Shown: positions 43,252-51,778 of the stretch, piece after piece
Numbering within the stretch: position 1 is the stretch's first letter
How the letters are laid out: each line of letters starts with the position of its first letter
From: DASYPP01 sp036006525
Lineage (GTDB): Bacteria > Gemmatimonadota > Gemmatimonadetes > Gemmatimonadales > GWC2-71-9
Assembly: GCA_036006525.1 (NCBI GenBank)
Contig: DASYPP010000009.1
Coordinates: 1 to 64,000 of the forward strand
Length of the DNA stretch: 64,000 nt
Direction: 5' to 3'
Notes under the pieces: generated by a model
Databases searched by the model: none
Seen by the model: only the letters and a program-made list of their open reading frames with translations
Told to the model about the DNA's origin: nothing
Position numbers and translations under genes: made by a program

Positions 43252-43394
43252 GAATCTCTTGCGTCTCAATTCGGGTCGTAGGGCAGTCTCGAACTTCGCA
43301 CGAAAAGTCATGATATCCACAGACTTGGGCGACTTTTCAACGATTTGTGGGAAGAAACAGGCAGGATCGGTCGTTTTCGTGTGACATGGATCAC

Positions 43395-43787
43395 TCAGGC
43401 GGGCTGAGGTTCTTTGCGTACCGCCGCGGCTCCCATGCGAATTTCTCCGTTTACTTGCCCGCCTTCCTGGATGGCGATGCGGGCCGTAATGATGTCGCCC
43501 TGGATGACGGCAGACGCCTGGACTTCGACCCGGTCGTCGGCCCGGACGGTACCCCGAACTTCACCGCCGATCACGGCCTCCTTGGTCTCGAGGTCCCCCT
43601 CAACCAGACCTCCGGGGGCCAGCAGTATCTGCTGGGTAGCATGTACCGATCCCTTGACGGTGCCTTCGATCTTGATGACTCCCTCGGTCTCAACATCCCC
43701 GGTGATCGTCATGCCGGTTCCGACAATTGAAAGTCCCGCCTCACCCCGCCGGCGCTCATCGCTTCCGGTCTGAGAAAAAATTGCCAT
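43395..43787 (-). CDS. Bactofilin (polymer-forming cytoskeletal protein)
   Basis: 130 residues with the bactofilin beta-helix: IVGTGMTITGDVETEGVIKI (about 21-40), then regular short strands with Gly turns (EGTVKGSV, GLVEGDL, GGEVRGTV, QGDIITA, GQVNGEI). Short polar tails flank the core, as usual. Bactofilins polymerise without nucleotide and scaffold cell-wall enzymes or chromosome-segregation proteins. It lies 2 bases after an M23 peptidase and downstream of parAB. Confidence 0.93.
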   Translation of the reverse strand: MAIFSQTGSDERRRGEAGLSIVGTGMTITGDVETEGVIKIEGTVKGSVHATQQILLAPGGLVEGDLETKEAVIGGEVRGTVRADDRVEVQASAVIQGDIITARIAIQEGGQVNGEIRMGAAAVRKEPQPA

Positions 43788-43789
43788 GG

Positions 43790-44566
43790 TCAGTGTCCTT
43801 CCTGGATTTGCGAAAGAGGATCGATGCTCTGGCCCTTTTGGCGGATCTCAAAATGGAGATGGGGGGCGCTGGATCGCCCACTGTTGCCGGAGAGACCGAT
43901 CACCGTCCCGACCGGGACCTCGGTGCCCGCGGCGGTCAGGATCCGCGACAGGTGGGCATACCTGGTCGTGAATCCTCCGGCGTGCCGAATAAGCACGTAC
44001 ATACCGTACTCAGGATCGGTCGCCGCTTCAACCACCGTACCGGACCCCGCGGCGCGCACCGGAGTACCGATAGGAACCGCAATGTCGGTTCCCGCATGGG
44101 TGGGATCGTCCGCCGCGCCGAGCTGGCCCCGGGTCACATAGCCCGGTTCATCGAGCGGCCAGCGGATCGGAACCCCGGCATCACTGCTACGCTGCAGCCG
44201 GCCGGAGACCGTGATGGTCGGAGCACTGGGCAGCCGTTCATCGGCGTTCTGGCTCGGAATGTCGGCGCCCAGCATGCCGCGCACTTTGGCGTACTGTGAC
44301 TCCAGGCTATCCACTTCGACCCTCAATCGGTCGATCTGGGCGTTTTCGCCCCGCAGCCTGGCAATCTCGGACTTGAGTCCCGGCACCCGGGCGGCCAGGC
44401 CCACGATCGGCAGATATAACGCGAGGACGATGACGAGGAGACAGAAGAGGCCGCTGCCCCCGATCAGGATGGTACGGACCAGCCAGAGCGGAATCCGGAT
44501 GGAGCGCGAACTGACTGCACCGTCCTTGTGAATCAGGATGGTGACAGCCTGGCGCGGCGGCTTCAT
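43790..44566 (-). CDS. Membrane-anchored M23 metallopeptidase
   Basis: 258 residues. A short cytoplasmic N-terminus, a membrane helix (LFCLLVIVLALYLPIVGLAA, about 40-59), a coiled coil (residues about 62-95) and a C-terminal LytM/M23 domain. The zinc ligands appear as HAGTD (HxxxD) and HLHFEIR (HxH), with an additional RYAHLS His, so it looks catalytically competent. It probably cuts peptidoglycan cross-links under bactofilin control. Starts within the parB stop (ATGA). Confidence 0.9.
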   Translation of the reverse strand: MKPPRQAVTILIHKDGAVSSRSIRIPLWLVRTILIGGSGLFCLLVIVLALYLPIVGLAARVPGLKSEIARLRGENAQIDRLRVEVDSLESQYAKVRGMLGADIPSQNADERLPSAPTITVSGRLQRSSDAGVPIRWPLDEPGYVTRGQLGAADDPTHAGTDIAVPIGTPVRAAGSGTVVEAATDPEYGMYVLIRHAGGFTTRYAHLSRILTAAGTEVPVGTVIGLSGNSGRSSAPHLHFEIRQKGQSIDPLSQIQEGH

Positions 44567-45441
44567 CCGTCGAAAGGAGCGCCCAGGATTACCTCCAGCA
44601 GCCGCGCCAGGTCATCGTTGGAGTAATAGCTGATCGACAGCAATCCCCTGCCCCTGCGCTTGGCGGTCAGTCGTACGTCAGTCCCCAGGCGCTCACGCAG
44701 CGCCTGTTCCACTTTGCGTGCCGCGGCCGACGCCGGCGAGGTGGACTGGGGGGCGGCCTTCGGTCGCCGGGCCGGAGCACCGCCGCGCACCTGGACTTCC
44801 ATCTCACGCACTGACCAGCCGCCGGTGACGGCGCGCTCGGCCATCCGGGCAATCGCCTTGTTTTCGCCCAGTGACAGGAGGGCGCGGGCGTGGCCCTCGG
44901 AGAGCTGCCCGGTGTGCACCATGTCGAGCACGTTTTCAGGAAGCTTGAGCAGACGCAATGCGTTCGCGACGGTCGACCGATCCCGGCCCACCAGGCGCGC
45001 CACCTCGCCCTGGCTCACGCCGAATTCCTCGACCAGTCGGCTATAGCTCTGCGCTTCTTCAATCGCGCTGAGCTGGTCCCGCTGGAGATTCTCGATCAGG
45101 GCCAGTGTGAGGAGGGTGCGGTCGTCGACATCCTTCACTACCGCCGGAATCTTCTGCCAACCCAGTCGTTGCACGGCCCGCCAGCGCCGTTCCCCGGCGA
45201 TCAGCTGGTAAGATCCGTTATTGGCCCGCACCACGATCGGCTGCAGCAGACCGGACGCCTGGATCGAGGACGCAAGCTCGTTCAGCGACGGCTCGTCGAT
45301 CTCGTGCCGGGGCTGATATGGATTGGGACGGATGGAAGCAACGGCCAATTCCTGCAGGTCTCCAGTTCGCTCTGCCTGTTCCCGGCTGATTGGCCCGAGC
45401 AACGCCTCCAGCCCACGGCCCAGCCGACGGGTTTCCGTCAT
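44563..45441 (-). CDS. parB: Chromosome-partitioning protein ParB
   Basis: 292 residues. The N-terminal ParB CTPase domain has IRPNPYQPRHEIDE and AGERRWRAVQRLG (the GERRxRA CTP-binding motif); the central helix-turn-helix is GVSQGEVARLVGRDRSTVANALRLL; the C-terminal dimerisation region ends the protein. It binds parS at 46375-46390 and slides on DNA. The start overlaps parA (ATGA). Confidence 0.95.
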   Translation of the reverse strand: MTETRRLGRGLEALLGPISREQAERTGDLQELAVASIRPNPYQPRHEIDEPSLNELASSIQASGLLQPIVVRANNGSYQLIAGERRWRAVQRLGWQKIPAVVKDVDDRTLLTLALIENLQRDQLSAIEEAQSYSRLVEEFGVSQGEVARLVGRDRSTVANALRLLKLPENVLDMVHTGQLSEGHARALLSLGENKAIARMAERAVTGGWSVREMEVQVRGGAPARRPKAAPQSTSPASAAARKVEQALRERLGTDVRLTAKRRGRGLLSISYYSNDDLARLLEVILGAPFDG

Positions 45442-46253
45442 GCTTCGACCTCCGGGACAGCCGGTGAGACATCAGCCGGCGGGGCGGCGTCCACCCGGCG
45501 GACCAGTTCCTGGGCCACCGAGAGGTAACTGCGGGCACCCACCGATTGGATATCGTAGAGCAGGATTGGCTTGCCGAAACTCGGGGCTTCCGCCAGGCGG
45601 ATGTTTCTGGGGATGACGGTCTTGAACATCCGCGGCCCGAAATACTCCTTGGCATCTTCCGCCACCTGGCGGCAGAGGTTCAGGCGGGAGTCGTACATCG
45701 TAAGCAGGACACCGTCGATCGCGAGAGCCGGATTGAAGTTCTGTTGGACCAGCTTGACGGTGTTGAGCAGCTGCGAAATCCCCTCGAGCGCGTAATACTC
45801 GCACTGGATCGGAATGATGATGCCGTCCGCGGCGGTCAATACGTTCAGGGTCAGGAGCCCAAGCGAAGGAGGGCAGTCCACCAGCACAAAGTCGTACTGA
45901 CCAACCACGTCTTCAAAGGCACGGCGCAAACAACTTTCCCGGTTGGCGCGCTCGACCAGCTCCAACTCGGCACCCACCAGATCCTGGGTGGCGGGGACGA
46001 TCTGCAGCGCCGGAAGGTGGGAGTCCTGGAGGATGATGTCGCTGAGCCGACGCCCGTCGATGAGAGCGTCATAGAGGGAAAACCGCACCTGGTCTCGAGC
46101 GACGCCAACCCCACTGGTCGCATTGCCCTGGGGATCCGCGTCGACCAGCAGCGTTCGTTTTTCAGCAATCGCGAGCGATGCGGCCAGATTTACGGCGGTG
46201 GTGGTCTTGCCGACCCCGCCCTTCTGATTGGCTATGGCGATAACACGCGCCAT
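45438..46253 (-). CDS. parA: Chromosome-partitioning ATPase ParA
   Basis: 271 residues. Deviant Walker A motif KGGVGKTTTAVNLA (about 11-24), Walker A' and B blocks (LVDADPQGNAT; FVLVDCPPSLG) and the C-terminal GARSYLSVAQELVRRV. It drives segregation of ParB-parS complexes on the nucleoid. A candidate promoter lies at 46273-46300 and parS 122 bases upstream of its start. Confidence 0.95.
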   Translation of the reverse strand: MARVIAIANQKGGVGKTTTAVNLAASLAIAEKRTLLVDADPQGNATSGVGVARDQVRFSLYDALIDGRRLSDIILQDSHLPALQIVPATQDLVGAELELVERANRESCLRRAFEDVVGQYDFVLVDCPPSLGLLTLNVLTAADGIIIPIQCEYYALEGISQLLNTVKLVQQNFNPALAIDGVLLTMYDSRLNLCRQVAEDAKEYFGPRMFKTVIPRNIRLAEAPSFGKPILLYDIQSVGARSYLSVAQELVRRVDAAPPADVSPAVPEVEA

Positions 46254-46272
46254 CTGTTACCTAAGTTGTTAT

Positions 46273-46300
46273 ATAGTATTGAATTACAAACGGACGCCAA
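46273..46300 (-). promoter_or_regulatory. Candidate promoter of the parA-parB-M23-bactofilin operon
   Basis: On the minus strand TTGGCG (46295-46300) and TACTAT (46273-46278) are 16 bases apart, placed about 20 bases before the parA ATG, with TTAGG as a weak ribosome-binding site between. Confidence 0.4.
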
Positions 46301-46374
46301 ATGAGGCCTTCGAAACAATCCCTCGGGCTAATATAGGAGTTTTCGCGGAATCGGCAAACTTCAATTTGGCGGGG

Positions 46375-46390
46375 CGTTTCACGTGAAACA
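46375..46390. other. parS: parS centromere site
   Basis: CGTTTCACGTGAAACA matches the bacterial parS consensus TGTTTCACGTGAAACA at 15 of 16 positions, with the 14-base palindromic core perfect (46376-46389). It lies between mnmG and parA, as in many bacteria near the replication origin. Confidence 0.92.
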
Positions 46391-46405
46391 GACAGGCTGC
46401 AGGAG

Positions 46406-48262
46406 CTAAATCTCTGCCTTCCAACGAAGAACCTCCAGAACCAAGCCCTGCAGGTCACTGGGGGAGATCCCGGGAATCCGACTGGCGAGTCCCAGGGTCG
46501 GCGGCTTCAGCCTATCCAGCTTCTCTCGCCCTTCGTAGGAGATGGACTGGAAAGTTCGGTAGGGGAGTTCCTCCGGCAGTCGGAAGGTGTCCAGCTTCTC
46601 GAGCTTCCTGATGTTCGCACGCTCCCGCACGATGTAGCCCTCATACTTGAGTTCAGTTTCCGCCCAGGCGATCGCCGAAGGCGCTGCCTCAAAACCGCAC
46701 GCCGACATCATGGGGGCGAGCTCAGTTCCGGGACGGCGAATGAGTTCCGCGATGCGTACCGTCTGCTGCACCAGATTCTCGCTCGGGTCCAGAAACTCGT
46801 TGGCCTGCTCGACCGAGAGCGAAGTGCGGAGGGCGAAGTCCCTGACCTGATCCTCTTCTTCCAATCTCCGGCTCGCGGTCGATTGCTCAGTCGGATTCAG
46901 GAGTCCCAGCCGCTCCGCCGTGGGGAGCAACCGGCGGAGGGCGTTGTCCTGCCGAAGCAGCAACCGATACTCGGCACGCGAGGTAAAGAGGCGATAGGGT
47001 TCGTCTACGCCCCGGGAAATCAGGTCGTCGATCAGCACTCCGATGAACGCGTCCCCCCTTCCCAGGACCAGCGGCTCCGCCTCGAGTGCGATAGCCGCAG
47101 CGTTGATCCCTGCGACGATGCCCTGGCCCGCAGCCTCCTCATAGCCCGTGGTCCCGTTCACCTGGCCGGCGAGAAAGAGCCCGTCGATCTGCCGGACCTC
47201 CAACGTCGGGCGCAGCTGGGTGGGCGGGAAATAATCGTACTCGATTGCGTACCCGGCCCGAGTCATCTTCACCTGCTGCAACCCCGGTACGTGCCGCAGG
47301 AAATCGAGCTGAACCTCGGGTGGCAACGAAGTGGACAGGCCGTTCACATACATCTCAGCGGTATCGAGGCCTTCCGGTTCAAGAAAGACCTGGTGCCGAG
47401 CAGCGTCCGGGAATTTGACGATCTTGTCCTCGACGGACGGGCAGTACCTCGGACCGCGGCCACTGATGGCTCCGCCATAAAGCGCGGATTCTTTCAGGTG
47501 GCGCAGAATGATTTCCTTGACCTCTTCCCCGGCCCAGGTGAGGTAGCACGGCAACTGCCGGGGATGCGAATTCGCTTCAAAGAAGGAGAACCAGTATGGC
47601 TCCGGGTCCCCATCCTGTCGCTGTAGCTGAGCTAGATCCACTGACCGACCATCGACCCTTGGCGGCGTTCCAGTCTTGAAGCGTTCTACTGTAAGTCCAG
47701 TCTCTGTTATAACTTGCGAGAGTTCAACAGATGGCGCCTCACCAGCTCTCCCGGCTGGGATCTGGGTGTCGAGGCCCATATGAATGCGGCCGCGAAGGAA
47801 GGTGCCAGCCGTGATCACTACGGCCGCGGCACTGAACGAAAGGCCCTCCCGGGTGCGCACTCCAAGCACGCGGGTGCCTGACATCAGCAGGCCCGCGACC
47901 GTGCCCTGAGCAAAGCAGAGCCCCGGCTGGCGCTCGAGCAGCGACCGGACCGCCCGACGATACAGCCCTCGATCGCATTGGGCGCGTGGTGACCACACGG
48001 CGGGACCCTTGGAGCGGTTGAGCATGCGAAACTGGATCCGGGCGAGGTCGGTTGCCTTACCCATGATCCCGCCCATCGCGTCCACTTCGCGCACGACGGT
48101 GCCCTTGGCAATCCCGCCGATGGCGGGATTGCAGGACATCTGGCCGATGGTTTCGAGATTCTGGGTAAGCAGGAGGGTCCTGGCCCCGCGGCGGGCCGCC
48201 GCCGATGCGGCCTCCGCACCGGCGTGCCCACCCCCCACTACGATGACGTCATAACGATCCAT
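46406..48262 (-). CDS. mnmG: tRNA uridine-5-carboxymethylaminomethyl modification enzyme MnmG (GidA)
   Basis: 618 residues, the usual length. FAD-binding GGGHAGAEAA (about 10-19), MSCNPAIGGIAKG, the substrate-site Cys in GPRYCPSVEDKIVKFP, VNGTTGYEEAAGQGIVAG and the C-terminal MnmE/tRNA-binding part (AWAETELKYEGYI; LGLASRIPGISP). With MnmE it modifies wobble uridine of tRNAs. The common neighbours mnmE and rsmG are absent here. No promoter was recognised in the 32-base gap upstream, so it may be co-transcribed with the ABC exporter genes. Confidence 0.96.
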   Translation of the reverse strand: MDRYDVIVVGGGHAGAEAASAAARRGARTLLLTQNLETIGQMSCNPAIGGIAKGTVVREVDAMGGIMGKATDLARIQFRMLNRSKGPAVWSPRAQCDRGLYRRAVRSLLERQPGLCFAQGTVAGLLMSGTRVLGVRTREGLSFSAAAVVITAGTFLRGRIHMGLDTQIPAGRAGEAPSVELSQVITETGLTVERFKTGTPPRVDGRSVDLAQLQRQDGDPEPYWFSFFEANSHPRQLPCYLTWAGEEVKEIILRHLKESALYGGAISGRGPRYCPSVEDKIVKFPDAARHQVFLEPEGLDTAEMYVNGLSTSLPPEVQLDFLRHVPGLQQVKMTRAGYAIEYDYFPPTQLRPTLEVRQIDGLFLAGQVNGTTGYEEAAGQGIVAGINAAAIALEAEPLVLGRGDAFIGVLIDDLISRGVDEPYRLFTSRAEYRLLLRQDNALRRLLPTAERLGLLNPTEQSTASRRLEEEDQVRDFALRTSLSVEQANEFLDPSENLVQQTVRIAELIRRPGTELAPMMSACGFEAAPSAIAWAETELKYEGYIVRERANIRKLEKLDTFRLPEELPYRTFQSISYEGREKLDRLKPPTLGLASRIPGISPSDLQGLVLEVLRWKAEI

Positions 48263-48294
48263 CCGGGAAAACTACACCGCGGGAACCACTTTCG

Positions 48295-49608
48295 TCATGA
48301 AGTGCGGACCCAGTGGAAGACTTCCTTGAGCGAGGGCTTCTTGCCGTACATGAGGATGCCCACCCGGTAGATTCGGCCGGCAATCCAGGCCACCCCGAGC
48401 AGACCGAGCACCGTGATGGCGAAGGAGAGCGCGACCTCATAGAGCGGGATAGAGGTCAACGAATACCGCACCGGCATCACAATCGGAGCGAAGAACGGGA
48501 TCAGGCTGAACACTCTGGCCAGGGACCCGTTGGGATCGTTCAGCAATGAGAAAATACTGAAGAAGGAGACGGCCACCAGCAGAGTCACCGCCGTGCTGTA
48601 CTGCTGGGCTTCCTGCATCGTGTTACACATGGCGCCGACCGCCGCATACGCGGCGGCGAACAGGAAGAACCCCACGGTGAAGAACGAAAGGAAGACGATC
48701 AGCAGGTCGACGCTGATCGCCGGCAGCGGCATTTGAGCGGCTGACTCGGGTGGCATATGAAAGAACCCGGCGATGGCCACCGCATTGTGGGACAGGAACA
48801 TCGCGGTGCCCACCCAGATTCCCAGCTGCAGCAACCCAACCGCGCCCACCCCGACGACTTTCCCTGCCATCAGCTGAAATGGTGTAAGGCTCGAGGCCAG
48901 GACCTCCATGATCCGATTGCTCTTTTCCTCCAGCACCGAGGTCATCACCTGGATACCGTAGATCAGCAGGGCAAGATAGAGAATGAAGGCCATGGCATAG
49001 GCGAGCGCAAATGACGCGGCTCCGCTTTCCCCGGTCAGCCGGCCTTCACTGATTTTAGAAGTCACGAGGTTGATCCGCCCGCTTGCCTCCCGCACGACCA
49101 CGGGATCTACCCCCCGGCGCTGCAGCCGCTCGGTGAGGATCACGTTCTGGGTAAAGTTCTCCAGCATGCCCATGTCGCTCGGGCTGCCGACATTGTCGCC
49201 CAGGTATTTCACGACGCCGGTTTCGACGGCGGAGTCGGTTGCAATCAGCAGCCCGTCAAGACGGTGGACGGTGTCCCGGGCTAGACCGGTCAGAGGAACC
49301 AGGGAATCCTGCACCGCCTTCACCCGGCCCTGGGCAGGGATCCGGATGACTTCATAGCGAGGCTGGGCATCGGGACCGTTGCCCCGGCGGGCCTCCGAAA
49401 GCTCCCGCTCCAGGGACTGCCCGAAGTTGCCGCCAGCGCCGTCAATCACGACGACCCGCTTCGACCTGGTCTCTCTACTCGCCATGAGGATGGGCATCAC
49501 CATTAGAAAGCCCATGAGCAACGGGCCCAGAATAGTGCTGATGACGAAGGCCTTCGATTGCACCCGGGTCTGGAATTCCCGCCGGATAACCGCCCAGAGC
49601 TTATGCAT
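48295..49608 (-). CDS. ABC-2 type exporter permease (NatB-like)
   Basis: 437 residues. One N-terminal membrane helix (FVISTILGPLLMGFLMVMPI), a large extracytoplasmic domain (about 45-190) and a C-terminal block of five to six helices, including FALAYAMAFILYLALLIYG and IMEVLASSLTPFQLMAGKVVG, the NatB/YhaP signature. Its start overlaps the ATPase gene stop by 8 bases. NatAB-type systems export sodium or peptides/antibiotics; the substrate is unknown here. Confidence 0.88.
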   Translation of the reverse strand: MHKLWAVIRREFQTRVQSKAFVISTILGPLLMGFLMVMPILMASRETRSKRVVVIDGAGGNFGQSLERELSEARRGNGPDAQPRYEVIRIPAQGRVKAVQDSLVPLTGLARDTVHRLDGLLIATDSAVETGVVKYLGDNVGSPSDMGMLENFTQNVILTERLQRRGVDPVVVREASGRINLVTSKISEGRLTGESGAASFALAYAMAFILYLALLIYGIQVMTSVLEEKSNRIMEVLASSLTPFQLMAGKVVGVGAVGLLQLGIWVGTAMFLSHNAVAIAGFFHMPPESAAQMPLPAISVDLLIVFLSFFTVGFFLFAAAYAAVGAMCNTMQEAQQYSTAVTLLVAVSFFSIFSLLNDPNGSLARVFSLIPFFAPIVMPVRYSLTSIPLYEVALSFAITVLGLLGVAWIAGRIYRVGILMYGKKPSLKEVFHWVRTS

Positions 49609-50560
49609 TGCGTGCCTCGCTCGCGACCGGAGTGGCTGCCTCGGCGCCGACCTTGGCGATGAAGATGGACCGAAGAGAAGGATTGACTACTTCAAACCGA
49701 AGAAGCTCCACGCCGGCGTCCACCAGGGACCGCAGCAACTTTTGGCTGCTAGCCCCGGGGGCGAGCTCGAGCTCGGCTGAGGACCCGGAATCGTTGAGAG
49801 TGGATACCAGGGTCCGGTCCTGAAGTACGCGTGCAGCTTTTCCTCCGCCGCCACTCCCAAACGTCAGGGCAATATTGCGTTTGCCATAACCCTCCTTCAC
49901 CTCGGACAGGGAGCCATCGAGCGCCTTGGTTCCGCGGGCGATGATGACGACCCGATCACACATCTTCTCGGCCTGCTCCATGTTATGGGTGGAGAACATC
50001 ACGGTTCGGCCCGACCTGGCAATCTCGACGACGACGCCCTCCATGACCTCGCTATTCACGGGGTCAAGACCGCTGAACGGTTCGTCCAGGATCACCAGCT
50101 CGGGATCGTGGAGCAGGGTACCGATGAACTGCACCTTCTGCTGCATTCCCTTGGAGAGGTCTTCGACCTTCTTGGCGGTCCAGTCGTGAAGCCCGAGGCG
50201 CTCCAGCCATTCCTTGGCCTTGTGGACAGCCACCTTCCGTTTCATTCCCTTGGTCTCCCCCAGGAAGGCCAGGTGGTCGACCACCTTCATCTTCTTGTAC
50301 AACCCCCGCTCCTCGGGAAGGAACCCGATCCGGTCCGAATACCCCCTGCCGGACTTTCGGCCCTCGAAGAGCACCACCTTCCCTTCGTCGGGGACGATGA
50401 TGTTCATGATCATGCGAAGGGTCGTGGTCTTGCCCGCACCGTTCGGCCCGAGCAGCCCGAAGATGCCACCCTTCGGTACCTCCAGAGAAAGCTCTCGAAC
50501 GGCGACGTGACCGGAGAAACGCTTGGTCACCCGATCAAGCTTGAGGATGGGTTCGTTCAT
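49601..50560 (-). CDS. ABC transporter ATP-binding protein (NatA-like)
   Basis: 319 residues. Walker A GPNGAGKTT (about 38-46), signature LSKGMQQKV, Walker B LVILDEPFSGLDP, H-loop STHNMEQ. A C-terminal extension of about 90 residues follows the core, as in NatA/DrrA-type exporters. Paired with the permease encoded downstream. The start is 18 bases after the small hypothetical gene. Confidence 0.92.
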   Translation of the reverse strand: MNEPILKLDRVTKRFSGHVAVRELSLEVPKGGIFGLLGPNGAGKTTTLRMIMNIIVPDEGKVVLFEGRKSGRGYSDRIGFLPEERGLYKKMKVVDHLAFLGETKGMKRKVAVHKAKEWLERLGLHDWTAKKVEDLSKGMQQKVQFIGTLLHDPELVILDEPFSGLDPVNSEVMEGVVVEIARSGRTVMFSTHNMEQAEKMCDRVVIIARGTKALDGSLSEVKEGYGKRNIALTFGSGGGGKAARVLQDRTLVSTLNDSGSSAELELAPGASSQKLLRSLVDAGVELLRFEVVNPSLRSIFIAKVGAEAATPVASEARNA

Positions 50561-50578
50561 GTGGGGGTTGGGGCTCGA

Positions 50579-50866
50579 TTATTGGAGTCCAGATTCTTCG
50601 CTCAGAGGAGTAATCGAGGCTACTACGGCATTGTCTATGGTAGCATGCGGCCGATCGACCCGGATCCCGAATTTGTGAGTCCGGGCCAGGAACTCCGGAG
50701 GCGAGCCATCCCGCTCTGCGTTGAAAGAACTCACACCCAGCATTCGCACTCCCCCCGCGTCCACCGAATCGAATCGGCCGACCAGAATCTGGTGGTCGGT
50801 GGTGCGTAGTACAACCGTAATCCCGTGGAGCTGGTGGTGGCCCGGGTGAAATACGTGGCCACTCAC
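50579..50866 (-). CDS. Small protein of unknown function between bacilliredoxin and ABC exporter genes
   Basis: 95 residues, probably cytoplasmic, mostly beta (ITVVLRTTDHQILVGRFDSV; GVRMLGVSSFN), with several His near the start (HVFHPGHHQLHG) that could bind metal. The GTG start overlaps the bacilliredoxin stop (GTGA), which supports translation. No family recognised. Confidence 0.65.
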   Translation of the reverse strand: MSGHVFHPGHHQLHGITVVLRTTDHQILVGRFDSVDAGGVRMLGVSSFNAERDGSPPEFLARTHKFGIRVDRPHATIDNAVVASITPLSEESGLQ

Positions 50867-51309
50867 GGTTTCGTTCCGGCCTGCACGGACTCCCCGCAGT
50901 AGCGATCGAACGCGGCTACCAGGTCGGCGGCCACGGCCTGGGGCGTGCGCCCTTCGATCATGTGGCGATGGACCATGTACACCGGCTCGCCGTCTCGAAG
51001 CAGAGCGAACGAAGGTGAACTCGGCTGGTATTCGGAGAAATACTGGCGGGCCCGGCTGGTGGCATCGGTGTCCTGGCCCGCGAATACTGTTACCGTGGCC
51101 TGGGGCAGGACCGGATGTTTAAGCGCGGCCCGGAGCGCCGGCCGGGCATTCCCCGCGGCGCAGCCACAGACCGAGTTCACGAACACCAGCGTCGTACCCT
51201 TGGCGTCGCCCAACGCCCGATCGACCTCGGGTACGGTCTTGAGTTCCGTCACGCCCATGCTGCGGACTTCCTCGCGCATCGGCGCGACCAATCGTTCATC
51301 ATACGGCAT
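50863..51309 (-). CDS. BrxA/BrxB-family bacilliredoxin
   Basis: 148 residues of the DUF1094 thioredoxin-like family. The active site is VCGCAAG (CGC), as in YphP/YqiW. The start MPYDERLVAPMREE matches the family N-terminus, and GGAGAG lies upstream of the ATG at 51309; the longer frame overlaps sufU further and looks like antisense sequence. Bacilliredoxins remove bacillithiol from proteins in Firmicutes. Its place at the end of the suf operon suggests a redox role in Fe-S assembly or repair. Confidence 0.85.
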   Translation of the reverse strand: MPYDERLVAPMREEVRSMGVTELKTVPEVDRALGDAKGTTLVFVNSVCGCAAGNARPALRAALKHPVLPQATVTVFAGQDTDATSRARQYFSEYQPSSPSFALLRDGEPVYMVHRHMIEGRTPQAVAADLVAAFDRYCGESVQAGTKP

Positions 51310-51778
51310 TTGAAGACTCTCCATCAGGGTTGAGGTCGGTTTCCTTGTTGCTGGCCTTGAGCGCGCTCTGCAGCGCATGCCAGGCCATGCTGGCACACTT
51401 GACCCGACTGGGAAACTCCGCGACGCCGGAGAAGACCTTCAGTTTTCCGAGCTGCTCCCGAGGCACCTCGGCGCCAAGCTCTCCGGTGACTAGCTCGTGA
51501 AAGAGGCTATAGAGCTGCTCGATCTCCGAGCGGGTCTTGCCCTTGATCGCCGTCGTCATGAGCGAAGCCGAAGCCTTGGACAGCGCGCAGCCTTCTCCCT
51601 TGAAACACACGTCCGCGATCTGGTCACCATCCAGCTTTACCCAAACGGTGACTTTGTCGCCGCACAGGGGATTGTACCCGTCCGCCCGGCCATCGGCTTC
51701 TTCCAGCGAACGGAAGTTCCGCGGATTCCGGTTGTGGTCGAGGATGACGCTCTGATACAACTGTGAGAGGTCTGACAC
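51299..51778 (-). CDS. sufU: Fe-S assembly scaffold / sulfur-transfer protein SufU
   Basis: 159 residues. Ligands are in NPLCGDKV (Cys and Asp), GEGCALSKAS and RVKCASMAW, the zinc/Fe-S-binding set of SufU. The 18-20-residue insert typical of SufU against IscU is present between the second and third Cys (ELVTGELGAEVP region). It accepts persulfide sulfur from SufS. The ATG follows the sufS stop without a gap. Confidence 0.93.
   Translation of the reverse strand: MSDLSQLYQSVILDHNRNPRNFRSLEEADGRADGYNPLCGDKVTVWVKLDGDQIADVCFKGEGCALSKASASLMTTAIKGKTRSEIEQLYSLFHELVTGELGAEVPREQLGKLKVFSGVAEFPSRVKCASMAWHALQSALKASNKETDLNPDGESSNAV

Noticed and set aside
43306..43320. ATATCCACA as a DnaA box near parAB
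   Set aside because: Single imperfect match to TTATCCACA with no cluster of boxes or AT-rich unwinding element nearby.
43252..43394. Purine riboswitch before the nucleoside-type importer operon
   Set aside because: No recognisable three-way-junction core or conserved loop bases could be found in this short gap.
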